From NCBI RefSeq assembly GCF_000255295.1, contig NC_017030.1:1736001-1800000 (forward strand): a DNA stretch of 64,000 bases, given 5' to 3'. Each line of letters starts with the position of its first letter. Within the stretch, counting starts at the first letter, position 1. The notes beneath the pieces are model-generated. The model did not search any database and was not told where the DNA came from. It saw only the letters and a list, made by a program, of their open reading frames with translations. This DNA is from Corallococcus coralloides DSM 2259. GTDB taxonomy: Bacteria; Myxococcota; Myxococcia; Myxococcales; Myxococcaceae. A program made the position numbers and the translations under genes. Positions 60,187 through 64,000 of this stretch are shown one piece after another.

Positions 60187-60903
60187 ATGGAGTCACCACG
60201 AGCACCGCACCCCTGGAACGTCACGCCCACGGAGGCCGTGGCGTTGCAGAAGCGCCTGCGCGAGCAGCTCATCCTCGAACCGCCTCCGGGCCTGTGCGTC
60301 ACCCGCCTGGCGGGCGCGGACATCTCCACGGAGAAGGGCAACGACACGGGCTATGGCGGCATGGTGGTGCTCGACGCACAGACGCTTCAGCCGGTGGCCC
60401 ACGCCGTGGCCACGGCGACGCTGACGTTCCCCTACGTCCCCGGCCTGCTGTCCTTCCGCGAGCTGCCGGTGCTGGCCGCCGTCTGGGAACGGCTCACCGT
60501 CCGCCCCGACGTGCTCGTCTTCGACGGCCAGGGCACCGCGCACCCGCGACGCGTGGGCATCGCCTGCCACGGCGGGCTGCTGTTCGACATCCCCTCCATC
60601 GGCTGCGCCAAGTCGCTGCTGGTGGGCACGCCTGGGAAGCTCGCGGAGCGGCGGGGCGCCACGTCCCCCATCACCCACAAGGGCGAGGTGGTGGGCATGG
60701 CGGTCCGCACCCGCACGGGCGTCAGCCCCGTGTATGTCTCCCCCGGCCACCGCATGGACCTGGACACCGCCGTGGAGTGGGTGTTGAAGGCCAGCCCCCG
60801 CTACCGCGAGCCGGAGACGACGCGCCACGCGCACCGGCTGGTGAACGCCTTCCGCCGCGCGGGGGGCGAGGCCGCGGAGATGGAGGAGGGGAGTCCCGGA
60901 TGA
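60187..60903 (+). CDS. nfi: Endonuclease V
   Basis: 238 residues from ATG 60187 (GGGAGGAG upstream); the open frame starts earlier but lacks family sequence. Family motifs: GADISTEKG (catalytic Asp), FPYVPGLLSFRE (the PYxP wedge and conserved Glu), LVFDGQGTAHPRRVGIACHGG with the catalytic Asp, and GCAKSLLVG. It cleaves DNA next to deaminated bases such as inosine. It overlaps the DUF2905 gene by ATGA. Confidence 0.95.
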   Translation: MESPRAPHPWNVTPTEAVALQKRLREQLILEPPPGLCVTRLAGADISTEKGNDTGYGGMVVLDAQTLQPVAHAVATATLTFPYVPGLLSFRELPVLAAVWERLTVRPDVLVFDGQGTAHPRRVGIACHGGLLFDIPSIGCAKSLLVGTPGKLAERRGATSPITHKGEVVGMAVRTRTGVSPVYVSPGHRMDLDTAVEWVLKASPRYREPETTRHAHRLVNAFRRAGGEAAEMEEGSPG

Positions 60904-61115
60904 AGCCCGTGGGGTTGATGCTGGTGGTGGCGGGCCTGGGGCTCGCCGTCGTGGGCCTGCTGGTGTGGGCCGGCGCCTTCTCCTGGTTCGGCCGGCTGCC
61001 GGGGGACATCCGCGTGGAGAGCGGGAACACGCGCGTCTACGCGCCGCTGGCGTCCATGCTCCTCATCTCCGTGCTGCTGAGCCTGGGCGCCTGGGTGGTC
61101 CGCCGCTTCTTCTAG
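60900..61115 (+). CDS. DUF2905 small membrane protein
   Basis: 71 residues, two membrane helices. The central block WFGRLPGDIRVESGNTRVYAP is the DUF2905 signature, between a N-terminal helix and a C-terminal helix. The start ATG overlaps the stop of nfi (ATGA), so the two are coupled; the role is unknown. Confidence 0.88.
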   Translation: MKPVGLMLVVAGLGLAVVGLLVWAGAFSWFGRLPGDIRVESGNTRVYAPLASMLLISVLLSLGAWVVRRFF

Positions 61116-61186
61116 GCCCGAAGTCTGTCCACGGATTGAGAAGGCGAGAACCCTGACGGGCCGCCCCTGCCGGAGGCGCACCGGAG

Positions 61187-61213
61187 AAACCTGTCCGACA
61201 GTCGGACAGGTTT
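61187..61213 (+). terminator. 27-bp palindrome, likely terminator of nfi operon
   Basis: Perfect 13-bp arms (AAACCTGTCCGAC / GTCGGACAGGTTT) around a single A, followed by T. It lies 71 bases after the DUF2905 stop. Its core CTGTCCGACAG, itself a 5+1+5 palindrome, recurs at 61274-61284, so an operator role is also possible. Confidence 0.55.
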
Positions 61214-61490
61214 TGGACCATCGCCCCCGGCGGGGCCCGGGCGGATTTCCTCTCAAGGATGCGCGCCCTTCGCGTCTGTCCGACAGGAATGACCTCGCGG
61301 GTGGGCCGCCTGCTGTCCTGGCGGGCAGGAGGGGCCCTGTTCCCGGGGACAAGTGGGGGGCATGGGGGCGGCTGGGGAGTGGATCCGCGCTGTTGGACCG
61401 CGCAGCATGCGGCCCCCGTCCCGGATGTCACCGGTGGGGAATAAAAGCAGCATCTGGAAAATGGCGGCGGTCAGGCCGCCCGAGGTGAGC
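61214..61490. other. Intergenic region before the GMC oxidoreductase gene
   Basis: Together with the preceding 71 bases this 375-bp gap (61116-61490) holds the palindrome, a second copy of its core at 61274-61284 and presumably the promoter of the GMC gene. The frame of that gene is open from 61353, but the sequence is not protein-like before 61491. Nothing else recognised. Confidence 0.45.
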
Positions 61491-63839
61491 ATGCGCAGGC
61501 TGTCATCCCCGTTGAGCGAGCTGGCATCCCACTACCCCGTGGTCGTCGTGGGGTCGGGCTATGGCGGAGGCATCACCGCCAGCCGGCTGTCGCGCGCGGG
61601 GCAGCAGGTGTGCGTGCTGGAGCGTGGCCGGGAGATGCACCCGGGGGAGATGCCTCGCACGCCCGCGCAGGCGGTGGCCGAGTTCCAGCTCCACTGCGCT
61701 CCGGGCCAGGGCGACCTGGACGTGGGCAGCCCCACCGGCCTCATCGAGGTCCACCGCAACGGCGACGTGTCCGTCATCGACGGCTGCGGTCTGGGCGGGA
61801 CGTCACTCATCAACGCGGGCGTGACGATGCGGCCCGATCCTCGCGTGTTCGAGGACCCCCGCTGGCCCCAGGCCCTGCGCGCCGACGTGCACGGCCTGCT
61901 GGAGGACGGCTTCGCGCACGCGGAGCTGATGCTGCGGCCCCTGCCGTACCCGGAGGACCACCCGCCGCTGCAGAAGCTCAAGACGTTCGGCATCTCCGCG
62001 GAGAAGCTGGGCGGGCGGCTGACGCGGCCTCCGGTGGCGGTGACGTTCGAGGCGGGCGTCAACGCCGCGGGCGTGCGGCAGCCGGGGTGCTCGCTGTGCG
62101 GTGACTGCGCCACGGGCTGCAACACCGGCGCGAAGAACACCGTGCTGATGAACTACCTGCCGGACGCGCACGCGCACGGGGCCCGCATCTTCACCGAGGT
62201 GTCGGTGCGCGCGGTGGTGCCGGACGGCGCGAAGTGGCGCGTCTACTACCGCCCCCTCAACACCGGCCGCGAGCGCTTCGACGCACCCGATGCCTGGCTC
62301 ACCGCGGACCGAGTCGTCCTGGCGGCCGGCACCATGGGCACGGCGGAGATCCTCCTGCGCTCGCGCGAGCTCGGCCTTCCGGTGTCCTCGAAGCTGGGCC
62401 ACCGCTTCAGCAGCAACGGCGACGTGCTGGCCTTCGGCTACAACCTGGACATGCCCGTCCACGGCGTGGGCCACGGCGAGCAGAATCATGAGACGCGCGA
62501 CCCGGTGGGCCCCTGCATCGCGGGCGTCATCGACCAGCGCGACACCGCGCGCCTGGACGAAGGGATGATCATCGAGGAGGGCGCCATCCCGGGCGCGCTC
62601 GCGTCGCTGATGCCCGCGGCGCTCGCGGGGGCCGCGGCGCTGGTGGGCGAGGACACCGACGAGGGCATCCTGGACTGGGTCCAGGAGCGGCTGCGCCAGG
62701 CGGACAGCTTCGTGCGCGGGCCGGACCACGGCGCGGTGGAGCACACGCAGACGCTGATGGTGATGTCGCACGACGAGGGCAAGGGCGAGCTGCGGCTGGA
62801 GCACGACCGCGTGCGCCTGCACTGGCCGGACGCCGGTCGCGACCCGCAGCTCACCCGCATCGAGGAGCGCCTGCGCCGGGCCACCGCCGCGCTGGGCGGC
62901 ACCTTCGTGCGCTACCCGCTCTGGTCCGAGGCCTTTGGCAAGGAGCTCCTGTGCACGCACCCGCTGGGCGGCTGTGTCATGGCCGAACGGGCGGAGGACG
63001 GCGTGGTGGACCACGAGGGGCGCGTCTTCTCCAGTGCCTCCGGCCACGCGGTGCATGAAGGGCTGTACGTGTCCGATGGCTCCGTGGTGCCTCGCTCGCT
63101 GGGCATCAACCCGCTGCTCACCATCTCCGCGGTGGCCGAGCGCGCCTGCGCCCTGATGGCCCGTCGCCATGGGTGGACCATCGACTACGCGCCGCTGCCG
63201 GAGGCCTCGGCGCCCCAGGCCCCCGGGCCCGTGGGCGTTCGCTTCACGGAGACGATGCACGGCTTCCTGTCCGGTGACGTGAAGGCCCCGCACCTGGAGG
63301 CCGGCGACCCGGAGCGCGACGACGCCACGCCTCTGCGCTTCGTGCTCACCGTGACGGCCGAGGACCTGGACGCGACGCTGCGCGACGAGCGTCACCCCTT
63401 GACGTTGACGGGCACGGTGACGGCGCCGGTGCTGTCGTCCCGCCCGCTGGTGGTGACGCGCGGCGAGCTGCGTCTGATGACCCGTGAGCATGCGCGGCCG
63501 GGCGGCCAGCGGATGGAGTACCTGCTGCACCTGCTCAGCGAGGCCGGCGAGCCGTACTACCTGGAGGGCTACAAGGACCTCTACGACGACCCGGGCCTGG
63601 ACCTGTGGAAGGACACCACGACGCTGTTCGTGTCCCTGCACCGGGGGAACGGCCCGGAGGCGCCGTGCATGGGCCGGGGCTTCCTGCGGCTGACGGCGGA
63701 GGAGTTCGCGCGCCAGCTCACCACCCTGCGCGTGCTCAACGCCCGGGACGGCGTGCAGCGGGCGGAGGCCCTGGCCCGCTTCGGCGGCTTCTTCTTCGGC
63801 GCCCTCTGGGACACCTACGTCCGGCGCGTGGCTGCCTAG
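61491..63839 (+). CDS. GMC-family oxidoreductase (cholesterol oxidase-like)
   Basis: 782 residues from ATG 61491 (GAGGTG five bases upstream). The FAD motif GSGYGGG is at residues 21-27 after YPVVVV. CSLCGDCATGCNTGAKNT is the cysteine cluster found in cholesterol oxidase-like GMC enzymes, and THPLGGCVM with GLYVSDGSVVPRSLGINPLLTISA forms the C-terminal GMC signature with the active-site His and Asn. A C-terminal extension of about 200 residues is beta-rich (LTLTGTVTAPVLSSRPLVVTRGELRLMT). It probably oxidises an alcohol or sterol. No partner is obvious. Confidence 0.88.
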   Translation: MRRLSSPLSELASHYPVVVVGSGYGGGITASRLSRAGQQVCVLERGREMHPGEMPRTPAQAVAEFQLHCAPGQGDLDVGSPTGLIEVHRNGDVSVIDGCGLGGTSLINAGVTMRPDPRVFEDPRWPQALRADVHGLLEDGFAHAELMLRPLPYPEDHPPLQKLKTFGISAEKLGGRLTRPPVAVTFEAGVNAAGVRQPGCSLCGDCATGCNTGAKNTVLMNYLPDAHAHGARIFTEVSVRAVVPDGAKWRVYYRPLNTGRERFDAPDAWLTADRVVLAAGTMGTAEILLRSRELGLPVSSKLGHRFSSNGDVLAFGYNLDMPVHGVGHGEQNHETRDPVGPCIAGVIDQRDTARLDEGMIIEEGAIPGALASLMPAALAGAAALVGEDTDEGILDWVQERLRQADSFVRGPDHGAVEHTQTLMVMSHDEGKGELRLEHDRVRLHWPDAGRDPQLTRIEERLRRATAALGGTFVRYPLWSEAFGKELLCTHPLGGCVMAERAEDGVVDHEGRVFSSASGHAVHEGLYVSDGSVVPRSLGINPLLTISAVAERACALMARRHGWTIDYAPLPEASAPQAPGPVGVRFTETMHGFLSGDVKAPHLEAGDPERDDATPLRFVLTVTAEDLDATLRDERHPLTLTGTVTAPVLSSRPLVVTRGELRLMTREHARPGGQRMEYLLHLLSEAGEPYYLEGYKDLYDDPGLDLWKDTTTLFVSLHRGNGPEAPCMGRGFLRLTAEEFARQLTTLRVLNARDGVQRAEALARFGGFFFGALWDTYVRRVAA

Positions 63840-63941
63840 CAGTCAGGCAGCCGGCGGACAGTGCTGCAGTCCGCGATGACGTGCCCTCCGGGACGGGCAT
63901 GGGCACCCTGTTACCCACCGGGACCGACAGGGAGGACCCCC

Positions 63942-64000
63942 ATGGCTGAAGACCGTGATCCGCAGCGCCGCTCCGGCGCACCCCAGGACGAGGAGCATGC
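63942..64000 (+). CDS. Partial CDS at the right edge
   Basis: ATG 63942 with GGAGG nine bases upstream opens a frame that stays open to the window end (MAEDRDPQRRSGAPQDEEHA). The visible 19 codons are polar and charged; no family can be recognised. It is the start of the gene after the GMC oxidoreductase. Confidence 0.5.
   Translation, partial: MAEDRDPQRRSGAPQDEEH

Noticed and set aside
1..64000. Prophage, conjugative element, toxin-antitoxin or restriction system
   Set aside because: No integrase, structural phage genes, relaxase, toxin-antitoxin pair or restriction-modification genes were seen; the only mobile elements are the two insertion sequences.

Overview
The window looks like a chromosomal segment of a myxobacterium (Myxococcota, most like Corallococcus or Myxococcus). 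The grounds are very high GC with strong third-position G/C bias, many secreted lipoproteins with lipoboxes, DUF4215/fibro-slime, Kelch, PKD, ricin-lectin and LamG surface proteins, Asp-Ala-Gly linkers, a hybrid histidine kinase, a caspase-like protein and a Bacillus-Tgl-like transglutaminase. No rRNA operon, prophage or CRISPR array was seen.

Layout: 1-5.3 kb holds a minus-strand efflux operon (outer-membrane factor, HlyD-type adaptor, RbbA-like ABC fusion running off the left edge). 5.4-11.5 kb holds a phosphate/carbon block: polyphosphate kinase 2, a two-domain HAD protein, class I fructose-bisphosphate aldolase and phosphoketolase, closed by a perfect terminator hairpin. 11.5-21 kb carries surface, envelope and signalling genes. 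21-27.7 kb mixes housekeeping (rnhA, DUF72, Gfo/Idh), two secreted repeat proteins, and a MarR - protoglobin - redoxin cluster with a palindromic site. 29.3-33.9 kb carries a tRNA with a CAU anticodon, a 36-codon micro-ORF coupled to an FCP1-like phosphatase, membrane proteins and a StyA-like monooxygenase. 34-42.7 kb has a vWA protein facing a Tgl-type transglutaminase and several secreted proteins. 42.7-46.1 kb is a tightly overlapped ECF sigma / anti-sigma / caspase-EF-hand operon. At 47.8-50.8 kb two insertion sequences (IS701 and IS5 families) sit 9 bp apart in the last codons of a lipoprotein gene. 51-52 kb is an SdpR-SdpI pair with an operator. 52-56.4 kb holds two large lipoproteins. 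56.6-57 kb is a second micro-ORF + tRNA cassette, homologous to the one at 29.7-30.0 kb. 57.1-64 kb holds an unknown protein, a LOG-family protein, a small E1-like/ubiquitin-like pair, endonuclease V, and a GMC oxidoreductase.

The signals I rate highest are: (1) two unlinked cassettes pairing a related 36-residue peptide gene with hairpins and tRNA genes, where one tRNA(CAU) is almost identical to the tRNA-Pro(CGG) of the other; (2) a two-gene minimal E1-like plus beta-grasp-like pair; (3) the myxobacterial Tgl-like transglutaminase; (4) the sigma/anti-sigma/caspase operon with an EF-hand; and (5) the IS pair whose duplications allow the pre-insertion gene end to be reconstructed exactly. All calls come from reading the sequence; no database search was possible.
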